Assembly (NCBI GenBank): GCA_023212695.1
Contig: JALCCG010000336.1
Coordinates: 4,765-21,556 of the forward strand
Direction of reading: 5' to 3'
Length of the DNA stretch: 16,792 nt
DNA from: Sporisorium sorghi
Taxonomy: Eukaryota > Basidiomycota > Ustilaginomycetes > Ustilaginales > Ustilaginaceae
The notes under the pieces were generated by a model, which saw only the letters and a program-made list of their open reading frames with translations, made no database searches and was not told the origin of the DNA. The translations under genes were made by a program, and so were the position numbers. Shown here piece by piece: positions 7,492 to 16,321 of this stretch; position 1 is the first letter of the stretch; each line of letters opens with the position of its first letter.

Positions 7492-10273
7492 CTACGTCCT
7501 GCGCATAATGACATTCTTGCTCGCGGACCTGTTCGGGTGTCTCCTCTTCTGCCGACCAAACCTCGCCTCATCGGACAGCCCCTCGACGCCCTTACCCTCC
7601 TCGGCACCGGCACCTTTGCTGAGGCCGTATCCGAACGTCTCGTCACCCGCGCCCTTTCTCGCGCTTCCACTTCCTTTCTTCCTCTCCTCTGCATCGCGCT
7701 TGGACGACGACGAGGGCGTCCACGTGAAGCTCCTCGCGCCCGAGGCGGTGTCGCCGTCGCCGTCCATAAAGTCGGCGGCGCGCGGGCGGCGGCGTGCACC
7801 TGCCCCGTCGCGCGATTCGGACGACTTGAGCCGATCTTTGAAGCTGCGCTTCTTGTTACCCCTGTTGCCTGCGCTGGTGAAGTCGTCGTCGTCATCGTCG
7901 ACGAGGCGCGCACCTGATGCACGTCCGCCAGTGCGTCGAGCACGCACGTCCGCGGCCTGGTTGAGGTTCTTCGGCCGCTTGCCCGATGCGTCTCGTGCGC
8001 GCGGGTCGTACTGGCCCAGGTCGCCTTCGTCGGAGGAATCGCCCGAGTCGGCGCCTTGGTCGTCGCCGTCCGACGAAGCGGACTCGTCGTCCTCCATGTC
8101 CGGGTCGATCGACTCGCGGTCGCTCTCGTTCTCCTCGTCTTCCACCGCGGTGAGTTTTCGCGGTCCATCGCGCGCCTGCTTGAGTGCGGTTGACGGGTTG
8201 AGCATTGCGAATTCGCGACTCGACGTGTCGATCTGGAACTCGGGGTCCTGGAACAGCTGCGAGAAACGCGAGTCGGACAACAGGTTGGCTGCGGGGGTCG
8301 GCTTGTCCTTGCTGCTGCTCGCTGCAGCCGCCTCCGGCTCCTCGGTCTCGCCTTCTGTGGCAGCGGCAGCAGCAGCAGCCTTGGCATCGCGCTTGGCCTG
8401 CTTCTTGGCCGCGACCTCTGCTTCGCGCGCCACCTTCTCGGCGAGCTCCTTGTTGACACGCACGCCAGCGTCCAACTTGGGATTCTTGACCGCACGGATT
8501 CGGCTCTCGGCCTGCTTCTCGAGCTTGGCCTTGATGGCACGTTCGCGTGCATCCGCATAGGCGGTTGGGTTGTTGAGCAGACGCGCACGCTCGTACAGCG
8601 CCAGCGAGATAAAGTAGCCGTGCATGTACGGGCGCAGCAGCTGCGTGCCCACGAGATGCGACATACCCAGGCGCTCGAGCTCGGCGCGGTCGACAAACTT
8701 GAAATCCTCGTACACGCCCTTGCCTGCACCCGCGCCCGCCGAATCGACACCGTCCATCTCGTCCGTGAGCGTGTCGATGTACGAGCACCATCGCGGCGCA
8801 GGTCCGAGTGCCGGTACATACCATGCGGCCATCTGCGTTCCTTCGACGGCCGCCATGAGCAGACCCGTGCCGGGGTAGTGCGCCACGTCGTTGATGTCGG
8901 TGGCGGCGGAGGGCGGTGTGACCGAGACGAGGTTGTCACCCGAGTCCTTGTCCCAGATCTTGATGACTTTGGCATCGGCACTGAGCACCTTGCCTTCGGC
9001 TTCGGATCGTGTGCGGGGACCGACACCGCCCGTGGTGGCAGCCGCCTTGTCGCCGGGCCACATGAGCTTCTTGATGGGCAGACCAAAGCCTTGGTCCTTG
9101 GTCTGGTAGGGTCGATCCATGCGCAGGTCGTAGAGCAGCACGTGTCCCGTGTTGGTGCCCACAGCCAAGTTGAGACCGTCCTCGGCGCCTGCAAGCGCGG
9201 TGACGGATAGAGAGGAAAGCGCTTCCTTGGTGGCGGTGGAATCGTCGGCATCGCCAATGACACCCGGCAGGTTGCGACGGGCCACAAGCAGAGCAGCGTC
9301 AAGAACCGTTTCTGTCGCCACACTCAAGACGCCTGCTCTCTTGCGCATGCGTGGATCCCACATCTCGACGACGCCGGTGCCTTCAGTGCCGAAGCAAAGC
9401 AGACCGTGTGCTGGGTTGACGTCGATAGCGTTGCATCCGGTCGCCTCGCCAAGATCGCCACCTCCCAGGACAAATGGTGCCAGGAATCGACCTTGATCCA
9501 AATTGAGACGGTAGACCTCGCGTCCAGCGGCTGCGACGATGGCATCAGCTGAAGGGAAATGGTAGCCGAGTGCACGACCGAACTTGGGGATGCGGACGCG
9601 GGCATGTGCGCCACCTTGTGCTTGAAGTTGAACGGTGCGATCGGTTTGCAGATGGAGCGACTTTGTCCAGTCGTCGGAAAGCATCTATTGAAATACAAGA
9701 CGAAGAGAACGACAAGTCAGTACTCTTGTTTTCGACAGAGCTCGAAAGCTGCAAGGCAGGTGGCGCAGGAAGAATCAGATTGCTTGTATCAGCGTCGAGC
9801 ACATCCAGGGCGAACCCCAGACGACTCTGCAGATAATGTAGATAAGGTTGTTTTTGTATGTTGTGATCATCACTTGAGAGAACAGCGCCACCTTTGCTGG
9901 AATATACACTTACCAAAAAGTCGACGTTCTCTGCATCAGTGTGACGTTCGAATTTGAGACTGAGCTGCTCGCAGTCCCAAACTCGGATCTGAGGCTTGTA
10001 TGTGCCGGTTGCCACGATCGACTGACCATCTCGTGTTGCTGTGAGACGATTGCTGGCTTCTGGGAATTCAAAGTCCTGGATGAGCTCGATGCGGGAGAGG
10101 ATCTCTTCGTCCTTGAGCGCCGTCTTGCGTTTCTTGCGCTTATTTGAGGAGCCCGACTTTCGCAAGAGATCTGGAAGGGAGGATGAGTTGAACGAGGTAC
10201 CTGCTGCGCCTGAAGTGGCGGCACCGCCACCAGAGACGGTGTATACGCGAGCTGGCTCTACAGCGGCGGGCAT
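7492..10273 (-). CDS. ENP2: nucleolar WD-repeat ribosome biogenesis protein Enp2/NOL10, one intron
   Basis: Spliced from 10273-9914 (120 codons) to 9684-7492 (730 codons), giving 850 residues; the 229-nt intron (9685-9913) has GTAAGT/TAG borders and a CTGAC branch about 32 nt before the acceptor. Splicing rebuilds the family block HTDAENVDFL-MLSDDWTKSLHLQ. The N-terminal half is a WD40-like propeller with Enp2 landmarks: RIELIQDFEFPEASNRL (61-77), ATGTYKPQIRVWD (88-100), RIPKFGRALGY (151-161), EMWDPRMRKRAG (227-238), PGTGLLMAA and LGPAPRWCSYIDTLTDEM. YMHGYFISLALY follows, then a charged linker and a NUC153 motif (about 588-616, DSRFSQLFQDPEFQID). The C-terminal ~230 residues are acidic and basic low complexity, ending RRHPNRSASKN. 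Enp2 acts in the SSU processome for 18S rRNA maturation, within the nucleolus. It is longer than yeast Enp2 (~707 residues) because of the linker and tail. Confidence 0.93.
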
Positions 10274-10779
10274 GATTGTAGAGGATTGGGTATAGGTAGA
10301 AAGACCGAGCGAGCCGGTTTTGGGGCAGCTGTATCAGCGTCAAAGCCTGAACACACGAGGCTCTCGAAAGCAGGGCGACCTTGGTATCCGAGTTGAGAGT
10401 GTGAGAGCGAGAGAGGTTGCGGTTGCTGATGGTTGAAGGTGATGAAGTGGAAGACGATGCTAGTGCGAGCTCAGCCGGCGAGGAAGAGAGAGAGAAAAAA
10501 AAAAAAAAAAAAAAAAAAAAATCCAAAAAAATCCAAAAAAACCGCAATTTCACTTTCCGAGTTCCGCAAATTTTCAACTTTTGCACGCTTTCTTCCGGTC
10601 GAGCGAGCGACTTTTCTCATTCTCTGTACCACAGGCTTCTCGAGCAAACAGGATCTCCTCTCGCCTTCGTCGCAGCATCACCCCATCGACCACGGCACAT
10701 CACTCAGAGCTACAGGAGCAACCGCAAAACCAACAAACAATTCCCTCAACAGCCCATATCGTGATTCTGAAGGAGCATC
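10274..10779. promoter_or_regulatory. divergent promoter region (Enp2 / uL11m)
   Basis: 506 bp between two divergent starts, both for ribosome-related genes (nucleolar and mitochondrial). The landmark is an A27 tract at 10495-10521 followed by two short ATCC-A7 units, roughly central between the start codons. No gene is visible. Confidence 0.6.
10495..10521. repeat. A27 homopolymer tract
   Basis: An uninterrupted run of 27 A in the divergent promoter region, preceded by a GA-rich stretch and followed by two shorter A runs. Confidence 0.95.
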
Positions 10780-11401
10780 ATGTCGAAAAAGGGAGGACAG
10801 GCAGCCGTAGCAGCAGCAGCGTCTTTCGTCAAGCTGCTCGTGCCCGCAGGCAAGGCTTCGGCGCAGCCTCCCGTCGGCCCTGCACTCGGCGCTAAGGGTG
10901 TGAAAGCGATGGACTTTGCCAAGGAGTTCAACGCCAAGACGGCGCACCTCGAAGTAGGCATTCCCACGCCGGCGATTGTCAAGATCAACCCGGACCGCAC
11001 ATTCTCGTTCGAGATCAAGAGTGAGTCACTGCATCACATGCAAGGCGAAGTCGCGAAGAAGAGAGCTGACCGGTGCTTGAATTTGATTGTGAAAACAGCA
11101 CCGCCAACATCATTACTCCTGAAGCGAGCCGCAGGCATCGAGACGGGCGCCGGCAAAGCGGGCTCGCAAGTGGCAGGCACCATCACGATGAAGCACATCT
11201 ACGAGATTGCCAAGATCAAGATGCAAGACGTCAAAGGTGTCGGGGAGGAGCAGGTAAGTTTCGCTTTGTTGCCACGATTCCTGTCTGAAGATGCGGTTCA
11301 CAGACTGACTTTGATCCTTCGATTGTCATTGATGCGAACGCTAGATGTGCAAGGTGATTGCTGGTAGCGCACGCAGCATGGGTCTTCGTATTGTGCGTTG
11401 A
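10780..11401 (+). CDS. mitochondrial large-subunit ribosomal protein uL11m, two introns
   Basis: Spliced as 10780-11020, 11099-11253 and 11345-11401, giving 150 residues. Introns of 78 and 91 nt have GTGAGT/CAG and GTAAGT/TAG borders with CTGAC branch sites. Exon 1 ends in phase 1; joining gives FEIK-TPPTSLLLKRAAG, the bacterial L11 signature. Other L11 blocks are SFVKLLVPAGKASAQPPVGPALGAKG (15-40), DFAKEFNAKT (45-54), HIYEIAKIKMQDV, and the C-terminal VIAGSARSMGLRIV encoded by the 19-codon last exon. This is the bacterial-type (mitochondrial, yeast Mrpl19) protein, not cytosolic Rpl12, whose sequence is quite different. It should bind the GTPase-associated centre of mitochondrial 21S/23S-like rRNA. 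There is no long cleavable presequence; the start Met-Ser-Lys-Lys with an Ala-rich stretch probably acts as the targeting region. Confidence 0.92.
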
Positions 11402-11875
11402 TTCAGCCCAAACCTCTGTCTGTCAATTGTATTTGTAATCCCTCAACAAGAACGTCTTGTCACACTCATTTGTCGGCCAGGAAAGCTGTGCTTGGGAGAT
11501 GATCTTGCCGGGTTGAGCGTGGCAGGGTTTTGAGTGTGTCTTTTTTGTGGGCCGAGTGTGGACGGACGGCCGGTCAACTACAAAGCGCAAGGATGCACTC
11601 AGCGATGCTACTCTCAAGGAGGTCCGACCGACAAAGCGGAAGCGCTCAATCACATCGTCACATGACAAAAAGCTGCTCTCAACTTTTCACCACAGACCCC
11701 GGACCTTGCATGCATCATCGGAAGGAAACCAGATTGAAAAAAACGGCTGGTGGATATGGTACACAGATGCTAGGAAAGGGAAGCGCCCAGAATGCGAAAC
11801 TAGGCAAATCAAAAGACACTGGTTCTGAGGTTCGAGCTTGAAACCAAACTTTTTGATACGAGAGCGGAAACGAGC
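11402..11875. other. convergent intergenic region (uL11m / ISU1)
   Basis: 474 bp holding the two 3' ends. I see no gene, tRNA or repeat. Short reading frames here have no recognisable protein. Confidence 0.6.
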
Positions 11876-12505
11876 TTAGACGGTACCCGATCCAACGTGA
11901 GCCGTAGCCGTGGTGCTACCAGTCGCCACATCCTGCACCACCTCGATATGTCCCTGCTTGTTATTACCCGTCGCCTCGCGCTTGGACCTGTAATTCTTGA
12001 TCGCCGACTTGATCGCATCCTCGGCCAGCATCGAGCAGTGCAGCTTGACAGGCGGCAAGCACAGCTCCTGCGCAATCTCGGTATTCTTGATCTTGGCCGC
12101 CTCGTCCAGCGACAGACCCTTGACGCGCTCGGTCATGTACGACGACGACGCAATCGCAGAGCCACATCCAAACGTCTTGAAGCGAACGTCTTCGATGATG
12201 CCGTCCTCGTTGACCTTGATCGAGAGCTTCATGACATCGCCGCAGGCGGGGGCGCCGACGAGACCGATGCCGACGTTCTTCTCGGTCTTGAGGAACGAGC
12301 CGACGTTGCGGGGGTTTTCGTAGTGGTCAATGACCTTTTCGTGGTAGCCTCGTCGCTGGAGGGGGGCGCCAAAGACGTTGGAAGAGGTGGCGGCGCGAGC
12401 CGTGGCTACGGCAGCTGCAGGGCGTGCGACGGTGGAGAAGCCAGCGGCGCGCGAAGTCGAGGCAACGGCCTGCCTTGCGAGAGGGGTGAGAGTGTTTCGC
12501 AGCAT
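11876..12505 (-). CDS. ISU1: mitochondrial iron-sulfur cluster assembly scaffold (IscU family)
   Basis: A 209-residue intronless protein. Residues 1-50 are rich in Arg, Ala, Ser and Thr without acids, a mitochondrial presequence. The IscU core starts at RRGYHEKVIDHYENPRNVGS (51-70). The three cluster-ligand cysteines are present: C88 in GAPACGD, C114 in TFGCGSA and C157 in LHCSMLAED, plus D90 and H156. LPPVK (150-154) is the binding motif for the Hsp70 chaperone (Ssq1/HscA type). The protein assembles [2Fe-2S] clusters from sulfur supplied by Nfs1 in the matrix. The methionine after SSSY (M124) is the residue usual in eukaryotes. About 30 residues of low-complexity tail (180-209) extend beyond the typical C-terminus. 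Confidence 0.96.
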   Translation of the reverse strand: MLRNTLTPLARQAVASTSRAAGFSTVARPAAAVATARAATSSNVFGAPLQRRGYHEKVIDHYENPRNVGSFLKTEKNVGIGLVGAPACGDVMKLSIKVNEDGIIEDVRFKTFGCGSAIASSSYMTERVKGLSLDEAAKIKNTEIAQELCLPPVKLHCSMLAEDAIKSAIKNYRSKREATGNNKQGHIEVVQDVATGSTTATAHVGSGTV

Positions 12506-12923
12506 GTTGAAGTTGACCAGATGTGAATGTGAAGGTGGATGCTGAGAGTGTGAAGAAAGTTGTGGATGGTTGGTGGTGGAAGATGGGGAAGGGTGATTGA
12601 GGAGTGTCGAGCAGCTGATATCCCTCGAGCCAGAATCGGATCGAAGGCCGGTTCAGCGAAGAATCGAGTGAAAAAGTGCAATGCGCTGACTGTTCCGCCC
12701 TCGCTCTCGCCACAGACACCACTCGAGTCGTGAGACTGAGCAGCCGCGCCGTCTCTCCATCTGATTAAAAGATCGAAAATTGTCGAAAAAAGAAAAAGCG
12801 AGTCAGTCAGGAAGCCGTTTCCTGGCAAAGACGCACAGACGGACGGCTTCTGACAGTCACCGCGGCAATTGATTGAGATGAGACTAGCGTGAAGCTGCGC
12901 GGTAGCAAGTCTGAATCAAAAAC

Positions 12924-12941
12924 AAAAAAAAAAAAAAAAAA
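12924..12941. repeat. A18 homopolymer tract
   Basis: A run of 18 A followed by two ACTA7/ACTA4-like units, about 420 bp upstream of the ISU1 start. Confidence 0.95.
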
Positions 12942-13600
12942 CTAAAAAAAACTAAAACTCAATCGATTCGATTTCCTAACAAAGCCGTCGAAATTAGGTC
13001 ATTGTCTTCCAATCTCGTGCGAGATCTTTTTTGGATCGGGCGCCGATCAGCCCGCTCTAGCCGGATATGCATTTGAGCTGCAGCGAGATGCAGCGACTGC
13101 CGAGATGCTTTTTTGACGGCACATCGCCCGCGGAAGCTAGGCAAGCCGACGGCATGCAGCTTGTGCATGTTCAAGGTTCGAGCAGCAGTGCCGTCAAGAA
13201 GAAGCTTTCTGGTCGCGAGTCTGTTGTTTTGATGCGCGACCACAATTGGCAAGTCGATTCTTGACGCTTGCAGCCTGCGTTTCGAGCATGAATTTGGGCA
13301 GAAAAAGCTTCGGAGCGAAGGAGTCGTTCGGTCTGCTATCGAATTGCGCATTTCTCGCTTTCGTTTGCAATGCCTCGGTCAACCTAGTCTGCTGCTCTCA
13401 ATTGACTTGGAGCCGATGGTCAAAACACGCCTCAACACGACAGAGTGTAAGCAGTCGTATCGCTGCTGCCCGTTCGCTGCCTTATCCTTGTCGAGTTCAG
13501 GCTCTCATGCTGCACTGTTGTACGTGCCCACACCACTGTCCGTGCAAAAGAAAAGTCCTGCAGCTTTCATTTGTTGACAACGCACGCATCTGAACCCTAA

Positions 13601-13602
13601 CT

Positions 13603-13636
<34 letters not shown>
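13601..13636. repeat. compound microsatellite (CT)12(CG)6
   Basis: Twelve CT units (13601-13624) pass directly into six CG units (13625-13636). Alternating CG of this length can adopt left-handed DNA; no function is shown by the sequence. Confidence 0.95.
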
Positions 13637-13637
<1 letters not shown>

Positions 13638-14521
13638 TTGCCTCGCTTTGCGCACCACTTCTGCGCTGAAAGAAAAAAAGCCTCGGTGGTGTTGCATGCT
13701 CAGCTGGCAGAACATCGTCATGAACAAAAGCGGGATCTCGGTGTTTCTCGCATCGCTTTTCGATCTCCGCTCCTCTCCGTTTCTCAGGGTTTTCTTCCTT
13801 CACCACTTGATTTCGTTTGAGCTGCAAGCATCGTCGATCCGTAACAACTCAGCTGTCTCACCTAAGGTGCGTGTGGCTTTTTTTTCTCTCTTCTTCCTGG
13901 CCTGCTATTCGGCACATCTCGGCGTTCATAGGGTGCAATTGCTGCTGCTACCGCTGTGACTGCTGGCAATCAGCTCCGCCGGTGCGGTGATGCTTTATCC
14001 GCTGTGATGGCTGCTGCTGCTGGAGCTTACAATGCCGAGCTGCTCTGTTTCTCTTGACATGGTTCGCAGTCCGCTCTCCCCGTACATATGTTTTGATTCT
14101 TCTTGCTCTTTCTTGTTCGGGATCGCCATCATACATGGTTGCTTGAGTGTCGCAACCAACGCTCGACTTGGAAAACGCACGGCAGATCTCGCCGAGGGGA
14201 AGCAGCGCAGCGCTAAGCGCCAGTCTGAAACCGACCTCTGTCTCTGCCTCGATTCGCTCCGAAACCTCGGTTCGCTCGCTCGCTCGCATTCCTCAGCGCC
14301 CTTCGGTCTCACCTGCTTCTTCGCCTGCTGATCCTTTCGTCCCTTTTGCGATAGCCACGTTGTTTATCCTTGATCGTGCCCGCCGGCACCGCACTCGGGC
14401 GACCAGCCGCTGCTTCGATCTAGGCTCAAGCTTCGGCCTCAACACACTGCAACGCCTTTGCAACCGCCTGGCTTGTTCTCGCACCACCTCCTCTACCTTG
14501 CTCTACCTCGGTTGACATCGC

Positions 14522-14533
14522 ATGCTCTCGTGA
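14522..14533 (+). promoter_or_regulatory. 3-codon upstream ORF in the leader of the GPI-anchored protein gene
   Basis: ATG CTC TCG TGA lies 75 bp before the proposed start codon. It counts only if the mRNA starts upstream of it, which is not known. Confidence 0.3.
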
Positions 14534-14607
14534 TACGATCGCTCTTCCTCGCTACCACCACCACCACCGCCGGCTTCTCGAGGAGCATCTCTACCAGAGG
14601 GTCAACG

Positions 14608-16014
14608 ATGACCGCCTCCACCTCTCGTCGCCGTTCCAGCACGGCTTTCTCGCACACCAGCATGCTGTGTCTCGCACTACTGTGCATGCTTACGCTCCTG
14701 ACACACACCGTTACGGCAGGCATGGCTCCAGTCCGATCGTCAGCGCTCCACCAGCGCGATGCGTTCTCGGACAACGACCCGATCAACAACGAAGGCGAGG
14801 CACACGGCCCCCCGACCATCCCCAAAGGCTCCTCCCTCGTCTCTCTCCCCATCACCCCCACCGCCTCCGTCGCGGTCTACTGGACCGCCAAACCGAAAAA
14901 CTCCACAGCCACCAACGCCTACATCATGATGCACGGCAAGCTGCGCGACGGCGCCAACTACTGGACCATCATGAACAACATCCTCAAGGCCGCGATCGCC
15001 GCCAAATCCCCGGGGGCGTACTCGACGTCGATCATTGCGGCGCCGCAGTTCTACTCGACGCGGTTCAATTCGGGCCAGTACACGGCGTCGCAGCTGGCGT
15101 TTGCGGACACCAACGTGTGGCAGGCGGCCGAGGCGGCTAATCATCCAGCAGGGTGCAATGTGACGACTTTCGATGCGCTTGATGCGCTGCTGGCGGAGTT
15201 TAGCAATACGGCGAAGTACCCGAACATGCGGATGATCACGTTTGTCGGGCATGGGGCGGGTGGGCAGGTGATCTCGAGGTATGCGATGGCGGGCGCGGGG
15301 CTGCCGGCGTCGAGCAGGATTCATTTGAGGTATGTCGTGGGCGACCCGTCGAGCAATCCGTATCTAACCCTGGATAGGCCGCTCCAGGACATGTCGGTCG
15401 CGAACAAATCGACGTGCCCGCTGTACAACCGGTGGAGGTACGGATTCGATCGCTTCAACGGGACCAAGATCGGCGGCCTGCTCACGCCGCAGCAGTACTT
15501 TGTGCGCCTCGCCACGCGCGACGTCCGCTGGGTCGTCGGCTACCAGGATACCCAGCCGGACGGCGATAACACGTGCATGGCCAAGCTCCAGGGCGGCGCC
15601 GCCCGTCGCGATCGCAACCTCAGCTGGTGGAGGTACATCAACACCCTCGCCGGAACAAACGAGGATTTGACCGGGTTCCCCGGTGCCCTACCCGGCCTCG
15701 TCCCCTGGGGCAGCCTGACCAAGAACACCCTCAACCACAGACTGACCGTGGTGTACGATGCGGACCATAACGCCGAGGAGGTGTACTCGAGCATGGAGGG
15801 CAGCTCGGCCGTGTTTGACGATACGCCCAATGTGCAGCTGGGCTGGAGACCGGCGGGCTGGAAGAATGTGACGAGTGTGAACCACTCGACGTCGAATCAG
15901 ACGTCATCGTCCGCGTCGTATTCGTCGTCGGCGCCGTTGGTCGTCACGCAGCTCGGCCAGGCCATGATGGTCGCTCTGGCGTCGCTGCTCGCGCTCGGCG
16001 CTTGGTTGGTTTAG
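14608..16014 (+). CDS. secreted, GPI-anchored alpha/beta-hydrolase-like protein lacking the catalytic serine
   Basis: A 468-residue protein. Residues 19-37 form a hydrophobic signal-peptide core, with likely cleavage after VTA (35-37). The C-terminus has a Ser-rich spacer (431-443) followed by a hydrophobic tail (about 444-468), the layout of a GPI-attachment signal. Eight N-glycosylation sequons (N98, 184, 266, 284, 337, 420, 425, 430) support passage through the ER. The core resembles an uncharacterised fungal/bacterial alpha/beta-hydrolase group: MMHGKLRDGANYW (107-119), the nucleophile elbow FVGHGAGGQVISRYA (212-226), an Asp loop VVGYQDTQPDGDNTC (309-323) followed by AKLQGG, and a His loop VVYDADHNAEEV (381-392). 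At the elbow the expected Ser is Gly216 (codon GGG, 15253-15255), while the Asp and His candidates remain. It may therefore be a non-catalytic binding protein at the cell surface. I chose ATG 14608 because it leads straight into the signal peptide; the frame is open 50 codons further up. Confidence 0.75.
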   Translation: MTASTSRRRSSTAFSHTSMLCLALLCMLTLLTHTVTAGMAPVRSSALHQRDAFSDNDPINNEGEAHGPPTIPKGSSLVSLPITPTASVAVYWTAKPKNSTATNAYIMMHGKLRDGANYWTIMNNILKAAIAAKSPGAYSTSIIAAPQFYSTRFNSGQYTASQLAFADTNVWQAAEAANHPAGCNVTTFDALDALLAEFSNTAKYPNMRMITFVGHGAGGQVISRYAMAGAGLPASSRIHLRYVVGDPSSNPYLTLDRPLQDMSVANKSTCPLYNRWRYGFDRFNGTKIGGLLTPQQYFVRLATRDVRWVVGYQDTQPDGDNTCMAKLQGGAARRDRNLSWWRYINTLAGTNEDLTGFPGALPGLVPWGSLTKNTLNHRLTVVYDADHNAEEVYSSMEGSSAVFDDTPNVQLGWRPAGWKNVTSVNHSTSNQTSSSASYSSSAPLVVTQLGQAMMVALASLLALGAWLV

Positions 16015-16321
16015 ACGGCAGTGCAGCGTTTTGTTCTTGTAGAGTATACCTTTTCGCCAAGGGGACACTGGATGCATCCCCCTTTCCCATTGTCGTCAGC
16101 TTTGTCTTCATTTCACGGACTCTGTCTTTCGCTTTCTTTGTAACGTGTATCACGTAGGTGTGGAATTGAGGGGGACTTGCAAAATTTGGGCCAAAACAGG
16201 CAAGTCCCCCTCCACTCACAAATTTTGAGGCAGCACAACAGTCAAATCTTGAACACCAATTCATCTCTGCCACACATCATCATCATCCACTTCCATCACT
16301 TCCAATCACCCTCAGTCCACA
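16015..16321. other. boundary region between host gene and mobile element
   Basis: The first ~140 bp look like the 3' flank of the preceding gene. From about 16155 the sequence changes character, with a 13-bp inverted repeat and AT-rich blocks, and leads into the transposase start at 16322. The exact left end of the element cannot be fixed without its right end. Confidence 0.5.
16168..16212. repeat. 13-bp perfect inverted repeat (hairpin) near the transposon left end
   Basis: GAGGGGGACTTGC at 16168-16180 is the exact reverse complement of GCAAGTCCCCCTC at 16200-16212, with a 19-base spacer. A second, AT-rich pair, CAAAATTTG (16180-16188) and CAAATTTTG (16219-16227), interleaves with it. It sits 110 bp before the transposase ATG. 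Confidence 0.9.

Larger units (their letters stand above)
12506..14607. promoter_or_regulatory. 2.1-kb gene-free divergent region (ISU1 / GPI-anchored protein)
   Basis: The longest stretch without a recognisable gene. It has an A18 tract (12924-12941), an 8-bp inverted repeat (13115-13122 with 13188-13195), a compound CT/CG microsatellite (13601-13636) and CTG/GCT-rich patches around 13940-14025. The last ~170 bp before 14608 are pyrimidine-rich, as in a 5' leader. Reading frames of 60-130 codons occur on both strands but none shows a domain, signal peptide or conserved motif, and their composition is like non-coding DNA. A long promoter, a long leader with introns, or a non-coding RNA are all possible. 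Confidence 0.5.

Noticed and set aside
7508..8560. 350-residue frame on the plus strand opposite the Enp2 gene
   Set aside because: It is a shadow of the acidic and basic low-complexity C-terminal part of Enp2; the product is Ser/Arg/Ala runs with no domain, whereas the minus strand has a clear conserved protein.
7374..9323. 649-residue minus-strand frame overlapping Enp2 in another phase
   Set aside because: Arg/Ser/Thr-rich translation without motifs, caused by GC-rich third positions of the true frame.
10780..11367. Unspliced 195-residue version of uL11m
   Set aside because: It reads through two introns with clear borders and branch sites and loses the conserved L11 C-terminus, which reappears after splicing.
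13115..13195. Possible tRNA: 8-bp inverted repeat closing an 81-base segment with GGTTCGAGC inside
   Set aside because: The T-arm stem does not pair (CAAGG against AGCAG), and there is no A-box or anticodon arm in the right place. Only the outer stem fits.
12959..13593. Small reading frames of 115-130 codons on both strands in the gene-free region
   Set aside because: No domain, signal peptide or splice-linked continuation, and composition like the surrounding non-coding DNA.
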